Notes under the pieces: generated by a model
What the model saw: the letters and a program-made list of their open reading frames with translations, nothing else
What the model was told of the DNA's origin: nothing
Database searches by the model: none
DNA from: Litoditis marina
Lineage: Eukaryota; Nematoda; Chromadorea; Rhabditida; Rhabditidae
DNA length: 64,000 bases
NCBI GenBank assembly: GCA_964036275.1
Contig: OZ038433.1
Location: forward strand, 18,978,257 to 19,042,256
Direction of reading: 5' to 3'
Program-made: the position numbers and the translations under genes
In this document: piece by piece, positions 36,309-48,300 of the stretch
Layout of the letters: every line of letters begins with the position of its first letter
Position numbering within the stretch: the stretch's first letter is position 1

Positions 36309-39300
36309 TCAGACGCCGTCCGCCTTGGAGGGTGGCTTCTCGTCTGGGGCGACCAACTTCAGAAGGGACACGAAGTCAGCTCTCTTGTGCGAATCCTGCA
36401 AATACATTTTTATGGGGGGAACTCCAAAAAGGTCTCAGTTTCTCATTGTAGTCTGATCTCGATATAAGTCATGACCTAGGTTCCAGAAACGTATTAGTAT
36501 CGCTCAGACAATTCCCAGCCAATTGGCCAGCCACTTTTTTTATTGGCTGAACGAGAGAGTGTGCAGGTCAGAGAGATGCAGACTGTCTTAGCCTGTCTGC
36601 GCGTCATTGACCTGCATGCTCTCTCGTTTTTGTAGCTGGCCAATTGCAGAAAATTGGCGCTAATCGTTCCGAGCGTAAGACGTACTTTCATTGGCTGCTC
36701 TCCAAAATTGTAGGCAATGTAATAGAAATGCAAAAGTCAACAAATTGCAGACACTGGGCACATTGAATTTGCAGTATACGATTTCTCACATAACACTGTT
36801 TTTCATTCCCTACAGGGTATGAATGAAACTGCTGAGAGTAACAGCAACTAGATTAGAATAGCTTAGTCAAGACCAACAACGATTCCATGATTGTACAATT
36901 CCATGAGAACTATCAAATTACAGTTCTGTCCGCACCAAAAGTCCATGGGCAAAGGGGAAGACAAATCAATCTTGTTTCAAAAAACTACCTTGATGAAGCA
37001 CTGATCCATGACCTTCTTAGTGATGGCGGGAGATCCCGCGGGAGGTTCCATCGGCGGTGCGTCTCCGAGAATCTTCACTTTAGCCTGAAAAAAAAACATT
37101 GCTCAAATACAAATTAGCCTATTGCATTTTTCGCTTCTTTTTTTGAGAACAAGACAAGTTGTTTGCAAACCAGGAACAAAACAGTATATTTCTTTTGAAA
37201 ACAAAACTTGGAAACTTGCGACTAGCATACTGAAGTGAAGAACTTTGTAGACAATTTTTACAGCTGTTCCAGTGGAACCGAGTAAATTTTGTTTTCCTAA
37301 TAAAAATTCGATAATTAGAAGAAAAAACATACATGAATCTGAAACTTGATAAGTAAATACCTGTGCATTGGTCTCCTTGGGAAAAGGATCGGAGACACAT
37401 CTACTGAATATCTCCCACGTGAGCACTCCGAAACTCCACACGTCCGTCTTTGAGGTGAAAACTCCCTAAACGACACTTGACACTAGTTTTGGATAAAAAA
37501 CGAAACGAAAAACGAGTTTGCAGCAAACTGAATTCCTCACAGTAATATAAAGTTTCTTTGTTCACTTCACTTTCCAAATTCTGTCTCCAAACTGTCTCAA
37601 CTCATACTATTTTCCAAAATGCACCACTGCCAAATCAATGAAAACCAGCTGGGTACTTCATAACTTTAAAAACTTGGTTTGATTATCCTAATGTCCTCCC
37701 CGTCCTTTTGGGGTTCTAAGGTTATTCCCGTGGATGTTTACTAGGTAATATTTTGTGATTTTTGTGAAATAAACCAACTTCTATCCATTATTACCCTCAC
37801 CTCTGTCAATGTTTCAGGGGACAGCCATTTCACGGGAACACTCTTCATTTTCGTTATTTTCAGTTCCTTTTTGTCCGCCACGGAGAGACCGAAATCCGAA
37901 ATTTTCACCTCGTTTCGGTCTCCCAAAAGACAGTTGCGAGCCGCCAAATCACGATGAATTACCTGCAAAACTCCACTCAAGTAATATATATAATATTACA
38001 TTATATTATAAACATCCTGGAAACATACAACACTAGTATCGTATCAGAGAAGTATTGTGTTCTACTTTCGATTCACTACAATTTGCGAATTAATGTTGAA
38101 AGTATGAAAACTGAGACATCGAATGGACGAGAACCGTAGCCGTTTTGAAAAATCCTCACAATCTTAAATGTAAAATACAAATTTCCAATAATATTCAAGT
38201 CCTAGTTTGCCGATCAAGCTACAATGACAAAATGTTGACTACGAATATGATGTTCACCTGACTAGATGACAAATAACACATTCCGCGACAAGCGTCTTTC
38301 ATGAAGGAAATACACTGTTCGTCCTTGCACTTCGGATTGGACTTGAAGTAGCCCTGTAAAAAATATTCTATTCAGAAAAAAATTGTTTATCATTTGTTTG
38401 TATAGCTCTACACATATCTACTAACACAAATTTTCAACTACGAACTAGAAAGCTCGTAAATTTATGGGAAACAAATCAATTTTCGTTACAACAAAACTAG
38501 AACCAAAACTGATACAAGAGGCTTTTAAGTTGACGTCTGACTACTGCTGCATTCATTTCTGTTTGGCCAAAACATGGCTTCTATCCTAACTTGATGACAG
38601 CACCAAAAACTACGTTTGCACAAAAAAACAAAAACGTGGTTGCAATTTCGTAAGGTGAAGAAGCTCGAGGGGGGGGGGGGGGGGAGGGATAGTATGATGT
38701 TTCCTTCAAGTTGTTCTTTCGGTACGAAAGGCACCTTTAGACTGCCGCCAGCTGCCAGTTCCATGACAATCATCATGGGCTCTTCCTGGGGGGCGACCCC
38801 GTACTCACGAACAGTGTTCGGGTGACAGAACCGTCGCATCAGTTTAGCTTCCTTAACAACATATGGATAGAAAACATAGATCATAATATAATTTTCAGAT
38901 AAAACTGAATTAGCAACAGTAATAGAAGTAAAGAAGTGCCATACTGTATACACGACTTTCTGATGTATCTTAATCAGAGAGACATGACTAAAATCTGCAA
39001 GAACGGGGAGAAATAATCAGTAACTTAGCTGTCACTTCAACATCTATCTATCGAGAAAAGCAATACACACTAGTTTAAAAATCGAGGTACAAACACAGAG
39101 TACAAAGTACAAATGCTCACCTTGATAAATTCTGCCACTTGTTCCTTCTTCACTTGACCTTTGATCTTTTTCACAGCCACTTTCAACTCCAGTCCACTTT
39201 TCATTAGGAGTGTCCCGGTAAAGACCTCACCAAAGGCGCCTCCTACAATGTTTCAAAACTTGATTGATATACTGTATTGATATAATAACTATTTGTGATA

Positions 39301-41568
39301 CAGAATATGCAACACCAAAGGTGATTGAAACCTCCTATAACATTTCATTTTTCATTTATGAATCATGACCACATTTATTGGAGTCATATAAATGCTGCAG
39401 AGCTATAGAGTCCTAAAATTAACACTAAACCGCATGATTAGTCAACCAAACCAAAACAGTCTGGTCAAAGTTTGTAATTATCCGTTTTCTAAAACATATT
39501 TGATTGAAAAATTGTTCAAAAATTAGAAACGCGTACAAAAAACTCAGTGTTCTCACCTCCAAGTCTCTTGTCGACTGTGATATTCTCGTGTAGAAGATAG
39601 AAATCGGGTCTGGGGATACCCGTGCGAAGAACTACCCCCGTTGTGCCAATCTGTTTCTTCTCCTTCACTAGTTTCTCAATCAACTCATTCAACAATGTGG
39701 ATGAATCCTGAATATTTCACACATTTTAATCCTGCAGTTCAACTCACTTACTGAAAACCAACATGCAGAATTATTGCTCAACTTATTTTGTGATTTTTTA
39801 GGTTCTTAGTTGTGTGCATTTCTGAGCGCTGTCCGAGCAAAAACATAATTCTGTACAAGTTGTCGCTTGTCTAGTAGTAGTAGATTCAAGAAGAAAAAGG
39901 CACGTTTAAGTTATAGGGTTTCATTTTTTCAACTTCAAACAACAAGATTTAACAACAAATAAGAAACTTTTTGTTTGCGACCCCGAGAACTGACCCCAAG
40001 TACAGTCCATTGACCCTTCTTGTATTCGAGTGGAATGTGTTTGATGGTGTTGTTCGTGTTGGCCGAAATACAGTAGATTGATATCTTTTTCATCGTGGTT
40101 CGTCGAACTACGAAGTCACCGTCTTGCTGCGAATAGAATCACAATTATGGAGATCGCCGATTCAATTATCTTTGCTTACTGTACTTTGCATATAGCTACT
40201 GTAGTTTGTAGGAATACTGTAGCGTTGTAGCTAAATGTCAATATGGGATTGTGGTAAATTGTAGAACTACTTCACTTTTCCGTACAATTGAACGTATGTA
40301 AACACAAGCACAAATCAGAATAACAGTTTTCACACAATTTTCAAACTGTGCCACCACAACTTTTTCAACACTGGAAAAAAACTGAATCTCAGTACCACAT
40401 TCTTCTGCCAATATGTGGCTTATTCGATAAAAGAAAACGTGTAAACGGAGAAAAGATTCCGTTCATGAAAACGATGGTGAAACGTGAGAACCCAAAAACA
40501 GGTTCAAAACACGTTAAAAGACGCGGGAAAACGTTTTTCTCCTCCATGAGACTCGTATCTCACCTTGAGCATTTCCTCGCATTCTATTCTGGGCATGAGG
40601 CCATGGTACCAAGTGTACTCCGTCAACGCCTTGCCAACCATCTACAAGTACACACTCAAATGACATCGACTAAGATATAGGACAAGCAGAAAATTTGGCT
40701 ATGTTGTTTTGTATGTCACAAAACTGTTCCTGAAAATCTCAAACTCAAACCAACTGTTTCTCAAACAAAAGTTGATGTGCTTCGTCCAACTATAAACTAT
40801 ACACAGCAGAAATTTACATACACTCTAACCTTTCTGTTTTCAGCTTACGATAGAGACTCATTTCAAACCACATAGCTCTGCTGCGAATCGAATTTCGAAT
40901 CGAATCGAGTTTCGAGCAAACGAGATAAATCAATAAGCATGTTTCTCACTTGTAACAGTGCCATGTTGACTTGTTCTGCAGTCTTGTCATTGCCTACTTT
41001 GGTGGCCGATTGTGATGGGACGGGGGTCACTCGCGTCATCGCATTCGGATTGGCAATCGGCTGGAGAGAGATAATATCAATTATCGATTGGGGCACTATA
41101 GATTATCGAATATTGATTGGGGTAGAGTAGTTTGAGCAGAGAAGCTTCTCCGTCGAATACAAATACCTCGAACGTAGTTAGAAGCAAAGCATCTCAACTA
41201 AGCTCACTACTCGCGGGGCACTGAGGTTCCTTTGCCGTAAACTGATAAACTTTTTGAACTGTTGAAGATTTTGGAATTTATGTTTGGTTTAAAAGCATCA
41301 ATAGAGCATGGGAATGAACAGCTTGAGAACCTATAAATTGACCAACCGGTACGTTCTTGGCGATTCTCCGTTTCTTCCCGGTTGACATCGACAGTGCTTC
41401 GGCGGTGACGATGGCGTTCTCTGAAGACACGGAGGTACCACTCTTCTTTTCTTCAGGAACCGGGTTTATCATGGTGGTACTCTGTTTCTTGAGGGGACCG
41501 AGAGAGGTGGTTGATTTGGAGGGTTTCAGGGCATCACTAGAGGGAGAAGGCTTCGGGTGACCGAACAT
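36309..41568 (-). CDS. Nematode Fes/Fer-like SH2 non-receptor tyrosine kinase
   Basis: Twelve exons: 41568-41347, 41060-40950, 40641-40564, 40126-39995, 39707-39557, 39242-39121, 38851-38735, 38353-38258, 37962-37801, 37465-37361, 37084-36989, 36395-36309. They give 492 residues in frame. The ATG is six bases past a TTACAG acceptor, a likely spliced-leader site. Residues 1-111 are Ser/Pro/Lys-rich and probably disordered. The SH2 domain begins at WYHG (122) with the phosphotyrosine arginine in GDFVVR (Arg145). The kinase has GGGAFGEV (232-238), VAVKK (Lys256), HRDLAARN (346-353), DFG (366-368), a SPE in place of APE, and SFGVLTWEIFS. It has no F-BAR domain, like the expanded cytoplasmic Fes/Fer-related kinases of Caenorhabditis, many sperm-associated. 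Between DFG and SPE there is no tyrosine. The exact orthologue is not assigned. Confidence 0.92.
36504..36672. repeat. Palindromic dispersed repeat, family P, copy 2
   Basis: CAATTCCCAGCCAATTGGCC and GGCCAATTGCAGAAAATTGG ends, with the inner TCATTGACCTGCATGCTCTC shared with copies 1 and 3. In the last intron of the kinase. Confidence 0.75.
38669..38684 (+). repeat. G16 homopolymer in kinase intron
   Basis: An uninterrupted run of 16 G followed by AGGG. Such tracts can form quadruplexes and are unstable in worms lacking the DOG-1/FANCJ helicase (known for C. elegans). Exact length may be an assembly artefact. Confidence 0.8.
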
Positions 41569-42379
41569 GGCTGTCTGTAAGTGTTATGACCATTGAAAAG
41601 TGATAAAATTTGTGAGCAATTTCCTAGCTCTGAAGAATTGTACAATCATCGTGAGAAACAGAGACTCTGTGGGGCTTCTACAATACTTTCCTCTCTATAT
41701 ATTCGAATGTCAATTAGTAAGTTCACAGTTACAACAGAGAGTTTGTATTTCGATTAAACTAAGTAACTGAAACGCTTGGCTGAAACAACATATAACACAG
41801 CTGTCTGAATATAGTTTGTTGTCTATCATATACTCGCAAGCACTGAATTATGATATTTCTGCTGCGACCAAATATAAACTAGCGCACGAATAGACCCAAT
41901 AGGGCTGGGAATCGTCCGCAAAACTACTCACCGGACAGAGTGAGTAAGACCGGCCTCTCCCGAAGAAAACCGGACTGCAAATGAGTTTTCTACCAGACAA
42001 ATTTCCGTTTTCCGCGTTTTGCGTCGTTTTGCCGCACGTGAAAACCTGTCTATTTATGATTTCGCGATAAGATTGGGAATTTTCATGAACTACGTGTACA
42101 GTGCACTCTCTGTCAGGAAGAAACTTTTTGAACAGACGAAATTTACCCGAGAATGAGTTTCGTTCACCATTTTCATGAAAACCGTTTACAAAAATTCTCA
42201 GAAATTCTCATGAGGTGGCCAATTTTGCCTCATATTTCCAGAGACCTCTATAGGTCTTGTAAATGTAAACTTATCAAAGTGCCATGGTCGAGAAAGAACA
42301 TTTTTCATACTCTCACTTTTTAAGGGTTTTTTTTTTGAATGAGTAGAACTTTATTCACACATGAACTACACAAGGACAT
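41569..42379. other. Intergenic region, receptor C 3' flank and kinase 5' flank
   Basis: About 810 bp with no gene or recognised repeat apart from a T8 run and AATAAA at 42350-42355. The kinase promoter is presumably here. Confidence 0.6.
42350..42355 (-). terminator. Polyadenylation signal AATAAA for receptor C
   Basis: TTTATT on the plus strand, 24 bases past the receptor C stop codon, read as AATAAA on the minus strand. Spacing is right for a short nematode 3' UTR. Confidence 0.55.
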
Positions 42380-45300
42380 CTATGGTTTGGTCGTGGACCA
42401 CTGTGTCAGTAGTGCATTGAAATAGTTGGCAGTGTCTCCTTCTGAAGCGGCCCTCGTCAATTCAGAAACCCTCGTCCCTCTTCGTCGCTCGTTTCTCAGA
42501 AGGACCACCAAAAGTCCGAGGGGAGCCAGGAACGAGTACCAGGGAAGTAGCTGAAAACAGTTATTGTGTACTTTGTTAGTCAGTATAGTGCGTGCCAAAT
42601 TTATAAAATGTCCGCCTCACGTGGGAGTTGAACCGGGCCCAAAAGTTTGGGAGACGCGGACGCTAACCACTACACTAACTGGGCATATAGCAGCGTTCTT
42701 GACGACTCGAACATATGTCCTCTTACACAGCACAAAGTGAGATGTACAGTATACCCCGCCTTTCTCTAAGCGACAACTATAATCGATATATTCTCGCAAA
42801 TCTTAGGTGACGAAGGTTCACAAGAAGCAAACTATGCATATTGTGAAATTAAAATAGTAGTTCTTGAAAGTCTTTACTGCATTCCAATCAGGACTCCTTG
42901 CTCGAAAAATGGTTAAAAATGAATGGCTCTACTGACGGTCCAATATGAGAAAAGTTCTTGAAGATGGCCTGGCAGGAACCGAATCTCATGCCTTGCGCTC
43001 CACGGTTAATTCCTTCGCTCCGATGCCAATGCCCCCAAAAACGCAGTTTTCGAATCTCCGCTAATGAATTGTGATTAAACGAACCACAAAAGGTCAATAA
43101 ATTAGTTTTTGTAGCGCATTTTCATCGGAGCGACGGAATTAACCGTGGAGCGCAACGCACGAGATTCGGTTCCTGTCAGACCACCTTTAATGGGCAGCTT
43201 CATTGTCGGTATCCTTGGTTTGTAGAAGTCAACTCACATATGCGAATAGCAAATTTTTCATTTTCCTGTGTACAAACTGAAAGTAATCCTGTTGAGATTG
43301 GAATGAATATTGATCTTTCAAGGCGAGATCATAGTACTGGGGGACACTGCATACTAGGTAGATGGAATATACTGCCAGATACAGTATGACATTGGGCAGA
43401 AAGAGAACGACGATACGCTGGTTTTCGTGCACTTGGAACGACTCCGACAGGTTGTACGTTTTTCTGGAAACAAATAAAGTAGAACGAAAAAGCGATATAG
43501 GTTTTGTCAGACCGTTGTGGACACCGTACCATCGATTTTGTAAAGGACGGGATTTGGCGAGATGCCAGCCAGTCTGCGTATCATTGATCTACACTCTCTC
43601 TCAACCGCTGGCAAATAATCAACGACCGCCCGCCCCGCATCACTCAATCAATTGAACCCTCTGCTGTCTTAATGGGGAAAATGGCGACTATATGATTTAG
43701 TAATTAGAGAACGTGAGCCGAACCAAATCGAAGAACTAAACTACACACCATGAACTCACTTGAATCATAATCCTACTCACTACGGTTACATTACAAACAC
43801 TGCAAGTCACCCCTATCGAAATGGTTGGGAATAGAGTTTCAAACTCAACGATAACAATTATATTAAACACTGATGTGTTTGTCGTGTGATTTCGTTGCCT
43901 TCTAGTTGATTACAGAATTCCCACCTTCTGAGCTTCCAATGATTCCAACAGAGTAATGTTAGAAAGAACACGCCGATTGAAGCTATGGCTAGCACCAACA
44001 ACTGAAAACAAGTAGAATGTAGTTAATATTTGTATAAAAAAACGATGTAAAGTAAGAGACGATTAGCTTTTAATATTGAACTTTTTTTTATCACCAAATG
44101 ATGTTTGTCGATTTCCAACCCTTTTTCCGCCTTCAAATGTTTTTGTATCCCACTGTCATATTGCTATTTCTCCTCTTGTATTATCACATGCTTGCATGTA
44201 AATAAATCAATTAAATTGCATGGAATATAGAAAAGGAGAACAATAACTCAAGAAGGAAATAAAAAATCTAATCTCGAAATTTTCATGGGTCAAAAACATC
44301 TTGGTTTTCTACTGAAAAAGAACTTGCAGCTTTCATCTAATGTTTGTTAACTTGCAGCTTTCATCTAATGTTTGTTAACTTGCAGCTTTCATCTTATGTT
44401 ACTCTAGAATCGAGTACCATAGTTCAAAAATATTTCTCGTGATATTCTACCGTACTTCAATGTATAGAATAGTTGCAAAGAAAACTTTTTGCGTCCGTTG
44501 TTTTAAACCACTCAATCAATGTAAACATTGCATTTTCAAAATAAGGATGCGTTTTTTTCTCGAATTTTAGCCAAGTTCATGTTGTTTTTATCAGTTTCAC
44601 ATTGTTGTTGTTGGTTCCATTACGCTTCCAGCAATCTTTGACTGCAAATGTTTCCTAAACAAACACATGTCAAAAAAACATTTACTTACAAAGGCCATTG
44701 TGCGCAGACTGTTCAGGGAAATCATGAACATTTGGGAGCAAATCAGCTGCTTCATGTGGTCAGGATCAGAAGTAATCGAGAGTATCACGGGAAACACGCA
44801 AAGTGGGACCTGGGACGAAGAAACAAAAAAAAATTATAAAGTCAATGTTCTCACAATTGTACATTGTACAAAGGAGGCACTATCAAGTTGCACATTTAGA
44901 CTGAAGGCGTACATGAATCTGCTTAGATGTGTTTGTAGTTTGACCTTCGTTAATTTAAGACGAAATGTGAGAGTGCGATCCAGTCTGGTCACTCACTAAA
45001 CCAAACAAATTTCAGAAAAAGTAGTGAAAATTTAGTTTTTGAAGTTTTTTTTGTACAATTCTCACCGAGATCGAAATGAGAGCGGGCGCGAGCCATTTCA
45101 TTGAGTTCTCGTATCTTTGTATCCACACGCAACAGACGATTCTCTCCACTACCACCGAGACGTAGAGCGATTCCATGAGGCCGGAGGATAGCAATAGGGA
45201 TGATCTAAACAGAATCCAATTTCATTTTTGTTCAGTCACATTGCTTCGGTACGAGGCGGAGTTCATCATACATGTAATAGTTATTGGTAGGAACAACCTC

Positions 45301-48300
45301 TTGTAAGTTTTTCTTGGTCCCGTTCGTTTGTAAAAGACATAGTGGAATATTGAATGCTCCTATGGCATCGATCTAGTGATAGTGACATGCAAAGTGACAT
45401 GGTTAAGATAACTATTGTCCCACAAATCATTTGGTTCAATCGCCGTCGTCCAGCACTGTTAAATTGCATGTAATATTATGTGCGCGTAACAGGGTAACCA
45501 TACCCTTTTTCTTTTCATTTTTCCTCTCCATTTACTCATTTGAAGTGCCACACTATGTGGAAGTCACGTGTTAAATCACGAATAAATCTACTCTATTCTA
45601 TTCTAAACTAAATGTTACGAACGAAACATGTTCCTTCCTGTGTCACACTTGAAAATTTCCTACACGTGGGCTGATTCTCGCGTTTGTCTCAAAGGTTTAA
45701 CCGCGTCATGGACGACATATGAAAGTTTTATAGCAGAATATAGGAGCACACCTATCTGACTAACTAAAACAAAGGGTTTGATCAGATTCGAGTAGTAGTT
45801 TGGCTCACAAATACACAGGGCACTTGAGTTTCGCTCAAAACGTGAAGTGAAATTTTGTTCTGTTTTGTACTACGATGTTCTGCATTGAGAGGGCATGGAA
45901 AACTCAATGGTTTGATTACTGGCTTTCGCCGGTGTTATATTCGAGTAACGACTTTTATTGGCAGCTTGCCGCAATTTGCAAACGAACATGCAATTACGTT
46001 GATATGTCTTATCTCTCACTCTCCCTCTTTTCATTTCTCTTTCCTTTGGACTTTTTTCCTTTATAAACCATTGAAGTAGCCCGATATTAACAGAAAATTT
46101 AGCTTGTTTATACAAGCAACTTGGTTTTGTATAGTAATTTCAATCTCCAAGTTTTTCTTATAATTGAATGGTATAATCAAAAGGATCATAACACCCCTTT
46201 GCCTGGTCGTGAGCGGTGACCCCTCTCTCGATTGATTATTATGTCGCCTCGTTCAAAAATGGTACCATCTCGAACCCATTTTTCCACCATTTTGAGTGAA
46301 ATAAAATCACTCAACTCCAAAATCGACCTTCTGACCCAAAATCTACCCGCCATTATTCAATCTGAACTGCACCATTTCAACGATCGCCGATCTCTCACCA
46401 TTTATGGACTACCAGAGGACTCCACTACAAAGAAAAAGGTGAATTCAATATTTAATTTGGTCTCCATATCGTCTTCAAACGTTTCTATTCTTCACCGTTT
46501 GGGTAAACCTCGTCAAGATGGTTTACCTCGTCCACTCAAAGTATCTATCAAAGATGGTATTCCCTTTCCTCGTCTAATCGATCTATCTACTGCTATGAAA
46601 GGTGAGGCTTCTATGTCAACTTTTCATGTACGAAAGTTCGAGACCCTGGAACAGCGGAAGGCCGGATTCCTCGCCAGACAATCGAAACGAGACGCCGCCC
46701 GAGCTGAGGTCACCGACCAAACTACAATCCAACCAGAGCCTGCCGATGACAACCTTCAAACTCAAACTGAAATGGAGTTAGTTGAACAGTCCAGAGATTT
46801 TGTTTGCAATATGGTTTCCGAATGTCTCTCTCCTCCTATCGAGCCTACTTTGTTGCCAGAAACTAGTATTGATGATCCAGCAATTCAAGAACCAGTTACT
46901 ATCATGATGTTACCAAGTCCTCCCGAGGTTCTCTCTGTTATTTGTGATTCGTCTCCAGATCTCCATCCTCTGTCTCTCCATACACTCGATGATGTTTCTT
47001 TGCAAAATGTTCAGAACTATGTAACTATGTTGTATGACATGCAATGCAGTAGAGTCTCCATGAGTGAGCGTTACAGTGCTTTTCGTGGTTGTTATCGATT
47101 GTATCCTCACCTTGCCCCAATTGTATCTGATGTCTACTTTGATCGCCATGGTTTCCGTTACAACATCAATCCATCATGGTAACTAGTCTAATGTCTGTTT
47201 AAACCTCATTTATCATGCAATATCATATGTTCCGAAGTTTTTCTCCTTTTCTCACATATCAGTTCAACCGGTTCAGTTTTCGTACCTAAATATGATTGTC
47301 CAACTATATACTGATAAAGCTTATTATTATTATACTAATTGGAGGTGAGTGAATGGAATGCTGTTCATACTACTTATCGGAGATCGGACCCTACAATTCC
47401 CAGCTAATTGGTCAGCCACATTTGCAGCGCCCTTGCCGAGAGAGTGTGCAGGTCAGAGAGACACAGACTGTCTCGACCTGTCGGCGACCTCATTGACCTG
47501 CGTGCTATCTCCCATTGGCGCCAATTTTTCTGAGTATGGAGAGAAATCTAGCAAGTGACCAGCGCAACTGCGTATCGTTGATCTGCACACTCTCTGCTCA
47601 ACGACAGCTCGCCCTAATGCCACAATTCATTCGGCCATTTACTGTCTTGGATAAGGAAATAAAGTCTATACCTGAGTGCCAGACACTCCGAGCTGCTGAA
47701 CAAAAGGACAGTGCCGTTCCCCGTCGGATAGAATCGGACAATGTAGTTGTACAGATGAATGCTCTAGAATAGAGTTAAATGAAACTGGATAAGCAAAAAC
47801 TACCATGCATGTTATGTGTGTGTTTTTGTTCCGTTTTTCATTAACCGCAACGGAATCAGCACTCATTTCGATTTGTCCGTTAAATTTTGAACGCGTAAGC
47901 ATACTGGATCTATAAATTCCAGTTCATGGGTCTCCGAAACGCAACGCAGCATTGCTAGGGTTTAATACCAGCAAGAATGAGGGTTCCATTTTGCTCAGAG
48001 CCAAATATTTCTATTTTACAAGTCTTCCAACTTTTAATAAAATAATAAAAACGCACGAAAACGTACCTGTAGTGCACATGTGGTCACTGCGAAAAGAATG
48101 ATGTTCAGGCAGAAAGCCACCAGGAGAACCTACAAAGACATGATTTTCTAAAATCATAAAACTAACATACTCGTGCTATAGAGAACAACTATGTCGCTTT
48201 CAATATAAGATGAGTCGAAAACATAGACTTTCTTAATTCCGCAAAAGTATTGATCATCCACTCGTGATCGATGAATGGGTTGCTTTCAAATAAGATAAGT

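Noticed and set aside
45855..46115. Short overlapping frames just upstream of the ORF1-like gene
   Set aside because: Mutually shadowing frames on both strands with no motif; could at most be 5' leader of the element.
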